The notes under the pieces were generated by a model. It was not told where the DNA came from. It ran no database searches and saw only the letters and a list, made by a program, of their open reading frames with translations. Both the position numbers and the translations under genes were made by a program. A stretch of 64,000 nucleotides of DNA from Vandiemenella viatica (lineage: Eukaryota > Arthropoda > Insecta > Orthoptera > Morabidae), in NCBI GenBank assembly GCA_031002005.1, contig JARYHS010008074.1, positions 182,614,494-182,678,493 of the forward strand. The letters are read 5' to 3'. Within the stretch, counting starts at the first letter, position 1, and each line of letters opens with the position of its first letter. Positions 55,046-64,000 of this stretch are shown here, piece by piece.

Positions 55046-56069
55046 TGCCGCTAGGCAATATTTACATGGAAAAGAAAGGGAAAATACAACCAGCACTCAC
55101 CAAAGTTGAAGGGAGGAGGGCAGCAGCAACACAGAAAAAAAAACACACAACAAAGAAAAAACAATATTTCGACATGAATCTTAATCATGTGAGGCAAGAC
55201 ATATCGCAGGGGAAAAGATTTGGTCACATCCCAGCCCACCACATGAATGAAGAACATGCAGAAAACACGCAGTGGTGGTTGCATGGTCATGACGGGGATG
55301 GGGGGGGGGGGGGGGGGAGAGGGATAAGCTTGACCAGCGATAAAAGTGGAACATAATACACATTAGCCATCAGAATGAATGGTCACAGACAAACAGTTTA
55401 CTCCAAAAACCTGGACATCCTTGTTGCTCACCATGCCAGTTCTCACAACAGCTGCGACCTAATAACTGCTTCACAGTCAGAGCCATTAGAGTACTTCCAG
55501 ACACTACCTCCCAATCTGAACTCCGCCGGTGGGAATTGGTTTATCAACACATCCTGCACACTAGACATCCCCCAGGCCTTAATTTCTTCCATCCTCACCT
55601 CTATACACCCATCACTGCAACAATAGTTTCATTTTTTATTTTTTTATTTTTTTCAAATTTTTACAATTGTATTTTTATTTATTTATTTACATTTTTATAT
55701 ATATATAAGATTTACTTTTATATATATATATATATATTTCTATCTTCTTTTATTTTCATCTAAATAAAATTATAACTATTTGAATTATGCTACACAAAGA
55801 TTAATTTGTTTCACTTTTATCTCTGGTCTAGCTTATTCCTCTCCCCCTTCCCCTCCCCACAATTTTACCACCACCGCCTGTTTTCTGCCTGTGCTTCATT
55901 CATGTGGCAGACTTGGATGTGACCACATCTTTCCCCCTGCCAAATGTCTCACCTCACATGATTAAGACTCGTGTCAAAATATTGTTTTTTCTTTGTTGTG
56001 TGTTTTTGTGTTGCTGCTGCTCTCCTCCCTTCAACTTTGGTGAGTATTGGGTGTATTTTCCCTTTCTTT

Positions 56070-56075
<6 letters not shown>
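55046..56075. mobile_element. Palindromic Penelope structure: two 3' ends back to back
   Basis: The 55046-55350 segment (+ text 'gaaaagaaagggaaaataca', 'ggaggagggcagcagcaaca', 'aatcatgtgaggcaagacat') reappears in reverse complement at 55790-56072. Between them, from 55361, lies a + oriented endonuclease end plus 3' UTR with its TA run. The result is an inverted repeat with arms of about 290 bp and a centre of about 430 bp. Inverted partial copies attached to the 5' end are known for Penelope-like elements. Confidence 0.8.
55365..55620 (+). pseudogene. Endonuclease C-terminal fragment of Penelope-like element
   Basis: Plus-strand text AIRMNGHRQTVYSKNLDILV, then AHHAS, and EPLEYFQTLPPNLNSAGGNW matches in part the minus-strand endonuclease at 43860-44085 (RMNGHRQTVYSQNLELPVAHHAS). 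The GIY-YIG start is missing upstream at the inverted junction. Confidence 0.75.

Positions 56076-56117
<42 letters not shown>
56075..56117. repeat. (TA)n microsatellite at a Penelope end
   Basis: About 20 alternating t/a units directly follow the Penelope terminus ('cttttacatg'). Confidence 0.9.
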
Positions 56118-56119
<2 letters not shown>

Positions 56120-58299
56120 CTAGCATGATGTAATATATCGATAACGTCTCCAAAACCATTTAGAAGGGTGCCTTTTCACACATAATTTTTATTGTAAATA
56201 ACTTTTATAAACATTTTCCTAATAATAAAGCACTTTTAAAATCTGAATCTAAACATTTTCGTAAATAACATAGATTCTAACATAGTTAATTTCTCAGACC
56301 TAATGCCATTTGCTACATTCATTTCTATAGTTAAAGCTTAAAATTACAATCAATTTGAGGTGTAACATGTACAGGAGGACAATTTATGTTAAAGAGATAT
56401 TTCGATCTCAAGTTGTACTTTGCCATGTGTGCAGGATCAAGCAGTAGGAAAAGAGCATGATACTAAAATATTAATTAATGGAAAGAGTTATTCCAAATTT
56501 GAATATCACAGTTTGTTGTCAATATAGGCATATGCAACGTTAGTGAAATTGGTGTAAATAAATATTTTCTAAATATGTTTTTAATAAAGAATTCAAACTT
56601 TGTAAATGAAAGAGCTAGAAAGATAAAAGTAGGCATAAATGAGAGAGAAAATTCACTTCATAATAACAATATAACAGTAATTTGATATTTAAAGGCAGAA
56701 AAACAAATATTAGTACTGATCCTTGACAACATCACCACATGTAACTTTTAAAAATTAATAACTCTTAAACAAATAACCATACGTGGAAATTTGTCATGAA
56801 CAAAAAGATTCTAAATAAACTAAACTATACTGTATTAAAATTTCAGGTAGTTCTGAATAAAAATAGTGTAAGAGAGGGGTAGGATTTTTTGTAATTCACC
56901 AGAAAATAGTATTTCCACGCGGGAATATACCATTGATCAGAAACAGTTCAGCTCAACATTAAGCAAGACAATAAATTTGGTAGGTGAGTTTCTGTTTGGT
57001 GCACAGTCTCCAGCCAACCATCAAACTAAACATAACTTGTCATGAGGTAAATAACTTTCTTTTAAAATTGTTTAAGAGGTCAATAACAGCAGTGTTGAAA
57101 ATTACCATCAAGTTCACCCTTAACTTTAGGGTACCCATGACTGGAAGAGTGTATGCTTTTATCAGTGTTTTGCCTTTGTGGTGGACAAGCAAATTTTTTT
57201 TTATGTTCACCTTGCCACTCCCAAGAAAGACATATGAATTGTGGGTAACCTCTAGTCATGTGAGCAGTAGTACATATAAATAAAACTCTCAGTATGGGTA
57301 TGTACATATATATACATTTTATTACATCATTTCTGAACAATATGGCCTCTATAATTCCATAGACTATCACCTCCAGCTTGTTACTTTAATCCTTGCCTTC
57401 TACATTACTTATGAATCATTGGCTAGGTCCCACCTGTTTTTCTAGTTGTGAAGTCACCTCGCTACATCAATTCATAGTCCTCTGACTACATAGCTGCATA
57501 GGAAGCCTGTCCAACTTCCTAGACCTCCCCCAACTCCATCAGATGATGACTATCTGTTCCTAGATTCTAGACACGAGACATAAGACTCTAGACTTGAGAC
57601 ACCCTTCTCAGCTCATGCCTCCCAGTTTTGTGCGGCTCCCCCCTCCCTATCGTCTGTAGTAGGAGGTGCCTCTTGCCAATAGGATTAATTCTTTCCCTAC
57701 CATCTGTCTTCAAATGATGTCTTGCTATCGCCTATCTGATCTACTTTGGTGTCATTGCTGCTTGGATGCTTACATTCCAAAGCTTCTGGCTGTTTTGAAT
57801 CTCTGTTGTAACCGTCACTGATTTCAACTGTTGCTACATGCAATTAACTTTCACCCAACTTTAGTAATCTTTAGTAACTGTAGTCCAAAATTTCTTGACC
57901 ATCCACCATACCTTGGAGAATAACTTGCATCTTCAAATTCGATGCTGCCTTAAATATTTTTAACAGTGTAATGTGTTATCATTGTTAAATTCATAAAACT
58001 TTCAGAATATATTTCAAGTTTGTAACAACAGTGACTTGCTTTTATTTATATAAGCTATATGCTATTACAGGCGATTTAACAGCTTGGCAGCCATTTTAGA
58101 GAAAAGGTATCAGTCAGTAATACAGGCATCACGATTAAGTTAATTCAAATGTTGTATAACCCCAAGTTAGTGATATGCGTGTGGCTGTGAGATATATTGG
58201 TTTAAAAATTGCATATCTCACGGGCAATGAGAAAGGAAGGGAGTTGATGGTGTAGGCTGTGAGAGATGTTGTGAGGACAAAATAATTACATGTGTAGTT

Positions 58300-58800
58300 A
58301 AGGTCAAGTTGCCAAAGATTGTGCCAGGAGTTCCAATAAAAAGCCCATCTAATGTGGTGTTATTGTAATCAGACAAGGACCAGGAAGGAAACCAATAAGG
58401 ACCTCAAATGAGGTAAAGGCAATATTAAAGAATTCTATAAATCCTAAATAACAGGTGATAAAAGTAAGAAATCTAAGATGTATTCAGCAAGGAGGGTTGA
58501 TAATTGAGATGGGTTGGAAGGAGGATCTTCCAAATATAATGAAAAATTAAAAGTTGAGGATAAGAGGGAGAAGTGTGGAAATGCCATTTAAGAAATTGCC
58601 AAAAGTTATGATTTAAGATATTCCTAATCAGATGATGAATCAAGAAGTTAAAGAATATTTGCATGTTCAGAATGTAGTTGATGAGATTTTGAAGAATGAT
58701 TAATGGAAGGTCTTGAGATGTGTTGAGATAAAGACTTGCACTGATAATAAGAGAAGTCACTTGGGGTAAACTTGGACAATGAACAATCAAGGATTATAGC
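58300..58800 (-). repeat. Possible relative of the Penelope 5' region
   Basis: A minus-strand frame at 58790-58473 has a Pro/His/Leu/Ile-rich composition like that at 53976-53591 (both contain ..NILNH.. phrases). Similarity is weak. Confidence 0.25.
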
Positions 58801-58839
58801 ATAGTTGTTAGATAAAACAAATGTCAGTCATATGGGCAA

Positions 58840-59010
58840 GTTATGAATTATTGTAGAAAATTTGTGGATTCCTATGGAGTGTGTGCAGGTACACATAATA
58901 CCAGGGATTGTCTTGACAAAGGTGATGGAAGTCAGCAGCAATGTGCTGCTTGTAAATGGTGTAGGAGGTCACATGTTATAGACTTAAAAATTGGGGTGCG
59001 TATAAGAAGG
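58840..59010 (+). pseudogene. Possible zinc-knuckle fragment of a LINE ORF1 (gag-like)
   Basis: Plus-strand text CAGTHNTRDCLDKGDGSQQC followed by AACKWCRRSH resembles the tandem CCHC region (GxxHxxxxC..C.xCxGxH) of Jockey-group ORF1 proteins that bind element RNA. It is short, and flanking text is not recognised. Confidence 0.35.
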
Positions 59011-59212
59011 GCTGTCAGGTAACCTATAATTTTGTTTCTTCATAAACAAATTTGTTAATAGAGCATCAAGCTCAGCTCCATGACATTGCATATTAAGTTT
59101 ACAGTCATTTGCTTAGGTATTTCATGTCATATTTCAGAATAAACAAATATATAAAGTCATAACATAGTTTCACCATTTTCATATGGGATTTAAATCTTAT
59201 AAATATATATAT

Positions 59213-59932
59213 TTCAGTTTTCAGCCACCACTACCAAGAACAAATCAATGGTCTTTGTGTGTGGAAGTAGCATGGAGTTTCCTGTCATGCACAACATTGG
59301 CTGAATGTAGATAGCTGTTGGGATGTGGAAGATATGATGATTAAAGTTAGCCAGTGCAGGGCGTTTTCACATTTCGACCAAAAATTTGTGTCTTCTTATA
59401 CTTCTCTCTCCTGCCACAACTTCATAGCATAGACCATTGGTGTTTGTGTGTGGTAGTAGAATCATGTCTCCTGTCGTGCACTATGGTTATTAGATGTCGG
59501 TAGCCATGGGGGTTTGGGAGATATGGGGGTTGAAAGTGGTTGACCTGCGACAATTTCATATTTCTGCCAAAGACGCATGTGTCATGGTTTATCACTTTTC
59601 AGTGAAAACTATTTATCGCAGATCACTGGCGTTTGTGTGTGGTAGTAACACAGAGTCACCCATCGATCACAACGTTCGCTGAATTTCGGTAACTGTGGGA
59701 GTGTGGGAGATATGGTGGTTGAAAGTGGTAGATCAAGGATATTTTCATATTTCATCCAAAGACATATGTGTCCGTAAATTTTACTTTGCTGCCTGAACTA
59801 CATAGCACAGATGACTGGCATTTGTGTGTGGTAATAGCATCGCATCTCCCATCGTGCACTATGGTTGTTAGATGTCGGTAGCTGTCAGTACAAATTCGTT
59901 ACAAAACGAACGAAGTCGTGGGTACCAGCTAG
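59213..59932 (+). mobile_element. Helitron-like element with ~180-bp tandem units (plus copy)
   Basis: Starts near tcagttttcagccaccac and ends cgaacgaagtcgtgggtaccagctag at 59932, followed by T. About four units of the same array as 29700-30835 lie between. Ends match the other two copies (5' end at 19541, 3' end at 29700 in reverse). Short hairpin acga-acgaag-tcgt lies about 10 bp before the ctag terminus. No replicase gene. Confidence 0.7.
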
Positions 59933-60889
59933 TTATTTCAAAAAAGAAAATGTTGCCTTCATTTTCAGAGATATTACAGACCATAACTAGTAAAATGAGA
60001 TTTGTAACTTTCACAGCTAGGAATTTTTCCTAAAGGGATTTCAGCATTTTAAAATTGAGTTTGTCTGTTAGCAGAATGATGCAATAAACACATTTAAAAT
60101 TCTAGAAGCCACCGTGATGTATGCTGACACATCAGATTAAATTTTGAGAAAAGTGGCGAAAGTTTAATGAGTGGTTTTAAGCATTATGGGAAATTAAAAA
60201 TCCACGTGACGAAGCTAAACATGACCAGTTTGTTATATATAATAAAATTCAGCAAACAGTCTCTATTCAAAAGAAAGTACAATTCAGTGCCAACATTCAG
60301 CAGTAAGTCTCATTAAAATTTACAAAGGAGTTTAATCAAGATAAGAAAAAGTAAAACTTTTCATGATTCCAGAGGGAATTATGCAGTTATGGCTTGACTG
60401 AGACAAACTTTGTCCTGAGGAAGGATTTTTCAAAATTGATAATAAATTGGGCAAAATTATGTAGCAACCACACAACTACATATTTGATGGGAACTAATAC
60501 AGAGAATCATTTAAAGTAACTTTTAGATATTTTAAGAAATAACAATTTTTCAGTGATTTTTGAACTCCCACCCCCCTTCATCTTTTTCATTTAGCAAATA
60601 GTAACAATGTGGATTTTGGTATTAAATGAAAGAAGTGCCAAAGTAAATCAATCGATAGGTTATTTCAATTTCATAGTTCTAAAGCTTTTGGAGGAAAATA
60701 ATGTTTTATGGTAAAACAATGGTAGTTACAGAAATTTTGACTAGAATAAACGTTAAGATTTATGAAATGAGCTAATTGCTGTTAAAATTTCAAATCATTG
60801 GGAATAGTTTTGACACCACGAAATTTTGGATGATTTCATTAGAATCGAAATTCTTCCAGGTTTTCATGGCTCTGTATAAGAAAGGGTGG

Positions 60890-60965
60890 GCTGAGATACC
60901 TCTACATCTACCTCTATACTCTGCAAATCACAAATACTGAGTGTGGCAGGGGGTCAGTCAGTAAA
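60890..60965 (+). repeat. Short interspersed repeat ('ctacatctac...ctctgcaaatcac')
   Basis: The string 'cctctacatctacctctata' then 'ctctgcaaatcacaaatact' and 'gagtgtggcaggggg' resembles a repeat I associate with orthopteran genomes (usual form near 'ctctgcaa.tcac...gtgc.tggcagagggt'). This is from memory and would need a search. Limits are approximate. Confidence 0.4.
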
Positions 60966-61339
60966 AGTCAGTTGGCTATGGGAAAGAAAACTTCTACTGC
61001 ATGATTCAATACCAACCATATCTGAAAGTTACATGCATGCTAAGTTCTCAGAACTCTAGCCTCCAGAGAACATTTGGAGAACACGCAGGGGAACAGATCA
61101 TCTTGAAATGGTACGGAAAAATTGCTTGTGGAACATTGGAAGGCTCAGATATGAAATGATTAAGAAATCTGCCCAAAAAATTCATTCAGACTAGCACGGT
61201 TGCCACCAAAATCAGATGCGGCAATGTTTCACTCAATATGCACGTACCACCAAGTAAAGGTTAGCTGGGTCGAGAAACATACCCATTGCCATGAGGATGA
61301 AGGAAAGGCTCGTCCAGTCTTATTACAGTTACAATAATA

Positions 61340-61545
61340 AATGCATTCAGGAGGACGTCGGTTCGAATTCCCGTCCAAGCATCCAGATTTGGGTTTTCCA
61401 TGGTTTCCTCAAATCATTCCATCCGAATGCCGGGATGCTTCCTTCAAAAGGCCATGGCCGAAATCCTTCACATTCCTTGTCCCCACTCCCATCGTGCCAC
61501 TAATGAATTCGACGTCGACGAGGCGTAAAGTCATAAAAAAACAAT
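61340..61545 (+). mobile_element. tRNA-derived SINE (plus copy)
   Basis: B box ggttcgaattcccgtcc at about 61367, then 'catccagatttgggttttcc', 'atgccgggatgcttccttca' and 'aaaaggccatggcc', ending in an A-rich tail (ataaaaaaacaataataaaa). It corresponds closely to 25880-25630 in reverse. The A-box part is more decayed. Confidence 0.8.
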
Positions 61546-61917
61546 AATAAAAGACGATGCACTTGAATTTACTTCGAAGGTTGTATCATATTCCTTCCAG
61601 AAACCTTTTTCTCCTCCATGCAGCTGTCGCTAATCAGGACTGCATTGTTCAGCTGCTTGCAAAAATTGCTCTCGCCTGCCTCGTGAATGCGTTCCTGGAA
61701 TGTAGTAGATGAAGGAGAGGAAGATTTCTTCGACCTCGAGGAAGCTGTTTCTGATGCAATGGATGAAAGAGATACAATTCATTGATAAGCCGGGACAAAC
61801 CAAATGGAAAAGAAATTTATTTATGACCATTTTTTTAAACTTATTTCGAAATTATTATGACTTTATAACTTTGCGTCATAACATTATGCATTGTTGTTCA
61901 CTCTATTATCTTCAGTA

Positions 61918-61975
61918 ATAGAGCGATGTGGTAGCACAAGGCGTCTGACTGAAGATCGAAATCCCGTTCTCAGCA
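61918..61975 (+). repeat. tRNA-like fragment, possible SINE head
   Basis: gatgtggtagcacaaggcgt and gatcgaaatcccgttct have the order and spacing of A and B boxes, with small indels. It does not fold into an acceptable cloverleaf as I read it, so it is not called a tRNA gene. Confidence 0.3.
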
Positions 61976-62692
61976 GTAATTTTCAAAGGCCATTAACCCG
62001 ACCTTTACCTCTGCCACAGCTTGCTGTGTAATATGAAGTAAGCCAGAACGATTCTATGGTTTTGATTCCACCTTAAGCTGTAGGTTCCCTATATGCGGTA
62101 CTAGTACTTGGTCAGGTTAGATAGCCACAAGAAGCGCACTGCGCGGCCTATCCGTAACACTGTAACCTGGCGGCCGAACAATCCTTCGGGATCTCCCGGC
62201 CAACAATGCTATATGATTATTGAATGGACCATCAGTAATCAAAGTATAGTACATATGTATACTATGTCATACAGAAATACACATATATCGGTTATATATA
62301 CAGGGGTTTCAGGTCATTTTGAGCTGCAAATTAGGTAGAAAACCCAACTTTTAGGAAAAGTGTGAAATTTGGCTGATTTTCAAAGAACTGTAGCTCGCTT
62401 AATTTTGAGTTTAGAAAAAAGTTTGTAATACGAAAGTTGTAGGAAATTTTGTCCTCTTTCAAGTTGAAAATAGAATATTTCTTGATAGGACTTATCAGGA
62501 AGGAGTTATAGACGAAAAACTGAAAAAAGTACCCAAATTTTGATGTTTTTTGGCCACAGAAAATTGTGCCGAGGGTGTTGGAGGTCGAAAACTTGGTTTC
62601 TGCATACTCTCACCAATATATACAAGATAAGAAAAAAAAATCTTCTACGTGATGTGATGCAAGTGAGAACTACCCCGTTACTGGACTATGTT

Positions 62693-63150
62693 TCTTGTCT
62701 TCATCAGATTGATTCCGTGCAGCAGTTTGCCTTTCATTACGCTCAGTCCAAGGGCACACAGATCCTCTGCTGAACCTAATAGAAATGTGTAGTAACTTTT
62801 CTGTTGTACCATTAAATAGAAATCTAAGTCGCTAATCAGAATACTATTTGTAGCTCTTCGCAATCAGTAAAGAGATGAACGCAGCGTTACCTTTTCCTCC
62901 ATTGGTCTACCAAATGTTGTCTTTGAGCATCCTGTTGTATACGCCTATGCCTGTGCTGACTCTCTCTCATTTGCACAAGTTGCTGTTTCTTGTCTTCATC
63001 AGATTGATTCCGTACAGCAGCTTGCCTTTCATAACGCCAGTCTGAGAGCACACAGATCTCTTGTTGGGCATCTTAGAAATGTGTGGTAAGCTTTCTGTTG
63101 TACCAACAGATAGAAATCTGTCACTAATCTTAAAAGAATACTACTACGAT
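62693..63150 (+). repeat. Direct repeat with ~293-bp period
   Basis: 'tttcttgtcttcatcagatt' then 'gattccgt.cagcag.ttgcc' occurs at 62693 and 62986. Both copies continue through 'agcacacagatc' / 'ggcacacagatc' and 'ttctgttgtacca...atagaaatct'. This precedes sequence shared with 37620-37860. Confidence 0.7.
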
Positions 63151-64000
63151 GAACAAAACACAAATAGCATATCCATATCTCTGTAATATGTGGTGCTGCG
63201 ATCATAGCTCGTGAGAAAATTACAACAATAAAATGTTTAAGTAGGAATAGTGTATCAAAACAGAAATTTTTCTGTAACAGAAAGAAATATCTTGAAAGCT
63301 ACTTATTGCACAAAAACACTCTCTTTAATGATATATTGCTATTTCTGTGATATGTAGTTGTGCTACCTATCTGTGAAACACTCAATCTTTGTCGATGCCA
63401 GAGTAGCAGTTTGTTAATATCTCTGTAATATAAGCTGCTGCTATCTAGTGACTTAAAACTGAGCTGTTTGCATTACCAGTTAACACATTAATCCTTTAAG
63501 GTTCAAGAGCAAAAAATTTGTATGTTAAAATTGAATATGACCAACGCGAAGATCTTGATCATTCAAATGATAACTAATTTATCAATTTCGATTAGTTGTC
63601 AAGGGGAGCAAATAGGTACAGGCGAAGAAACACATTTTAGAAATAGTGAACTTTTCGCCCTTGAACGGTCGAATTCTGAAATATTCCTTTCTTAAAATAT
63701 AATGTTGCAATGCCGGAGACCTTATTATTTAATATGATACCTCATTTATCTATATCAGTTAGGTATTAAGGGAGATAAATAGCTCGTGACACAAAAATGC
63801 AATATAGAAAAATTTATACTTTTTCGCTTTAAGGGTTGAATTCCAAAAAACATTCTTTCTTAAAATATGATTTCACAAAGCTGAGACATTACTCCGTAAT
63901 CAATTTTGGTTAGATATCCAAAAAGATAAATGGCTCGAGATACAAAAAATGCATTTTAGAAAAAGTGACATTTTTGCCCTTTAAGGGTCGAATTACAAAA
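63150..64000 (-). repeat. ~160-bp unit repeat array at the right edge
   Basis: 63150-63400 resembles 37620-37860 ('atctctg.aatat', 'aaaatgttt', 'aacagaaagaaatat'). 63480-64000 then carries about three to four units in reverse orientation ('ttaagggtcgaatt', 'cttaaaatat', 'atacctcatttatc', 'gggagataaatagctcgtgaca'). 'gggt(c/t)gaa' sites are about 150-170 bp apart (63833 to 63985). Runs beyond the window. Confidence 0.75.

Larger units (their letters stand above)
42999..64000 (+). other. Downstream intron(s) or flank of the MBD gene
   Basis: After the donor at 42999 I identified no further exon with confidence. The space is dominated by the retroelements listed. Mostly featureless AT-rich stretches: 47000-49390, 56120-57000, 57050-58300, 59933-60880, 61560-61910, 62210-62690. 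Confidence 0.5.

Noticed and set aside
54560..55363. Hydrophobic Phe/Leu/Tyr-rich minus-strand frames that look like multi-pass membrane proteins
   Set aside because: They come from A-rich sequence read on the opposite strand, in Penelope untranslated or 5' regions.
61918..61990. tRNA gene
   Set aside because: A- and B-box-like motifs exist, but indels prevent a cloverleaf; more likely a decayed SINE head.

Overview
The window looks like the inside of one large, intron-rich nuclear gene of an AT-rich animal genome, most likely an insect. It carries four phase-compatible exons on the + strand (1406-1588, 28502-28638, 28727-28815, 42925-42998), introns of 26.9 kb and 14.1 kb, GT-AG splice sites, and Gypsy, Penelope, Jockey/CR1, RTE, hAT and Helitron-like remnants. 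The tRNA-derived SINE (25.6 kb and 61.3 kb) and the 'ctacatctac...actctgcaa' repeat at 60.9 kb resemble repeats I associate with grasshoppers and relatives. A polyneopteran insect is therefore my best guess, but it is not proven. I see no bacterial-style operon, CRISPR array, rRNA gene or convincing tRNA gene.

Host gene: the first exon encodes the second half of a methyl-CpG-binding domain (PLGRKFRSRNEL ... FDF). The next three exons encode a polar linker with no recognised domain. All joins keep phase (2, 1, 0; the last exon ends in phase 2), so these look like consecutive or nearly consecutive exons. Both ends of the gene lie outside the window, or at least I cannot find them. MBD4-like, MeCP2-like and other MBD proteins all remain possible.

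First intron (1.6-28.5 kb): an old Gypsy element with gag, pol and an env-like third gene lies on the - strand between 0.5-kb LTRs (2.37-11.89 kb) and holds a hAT-type MITE. It is followed by an LTR element on the + strand with a 4-bp target duplication (12.01-15.91 kb), whose interior is a gag inverted repeat. Next come a related LTR relic (about 16.8-18.45 kb), a Helitron-like satellite block (19.54-20.09 kb), a Jockey/CR1-type LINE fused to an RTE-type LINE (20.1-23.3 kb), further LINE ends, and a SINE.

Second long intron (28.8-42.9 kb): a Helitron-like element built of about 180-bp tandem units, a LINE 3' end, a solo LTR inside a tandem MITE pair, a Penelope-like element with pseudo-LTRs and a candidate hammerhead ribozyme, an inverted-repeat element made of about 160-bp units with an LTR relic inside it, and a hAT element that contains a second hAT MITE.

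Distal part (43-64 kb): a decayed second-family Penelope-like element (43.36-46.06 kb), an LTR element without recognisable coding capacity (46.06-52.28 kb), an LTR relic, a palindromic Penelope pair (53.6-56.08 kb), a second Helitron-like copy (59.2-59.93 kb), a second SINE, and another array of the 160-bp units running off the right edge. I recognised no further host exon here. Almost every element is broken. The value of the region lies in the nesting, the target duplications that order the insertions, and several self-complementary structures.
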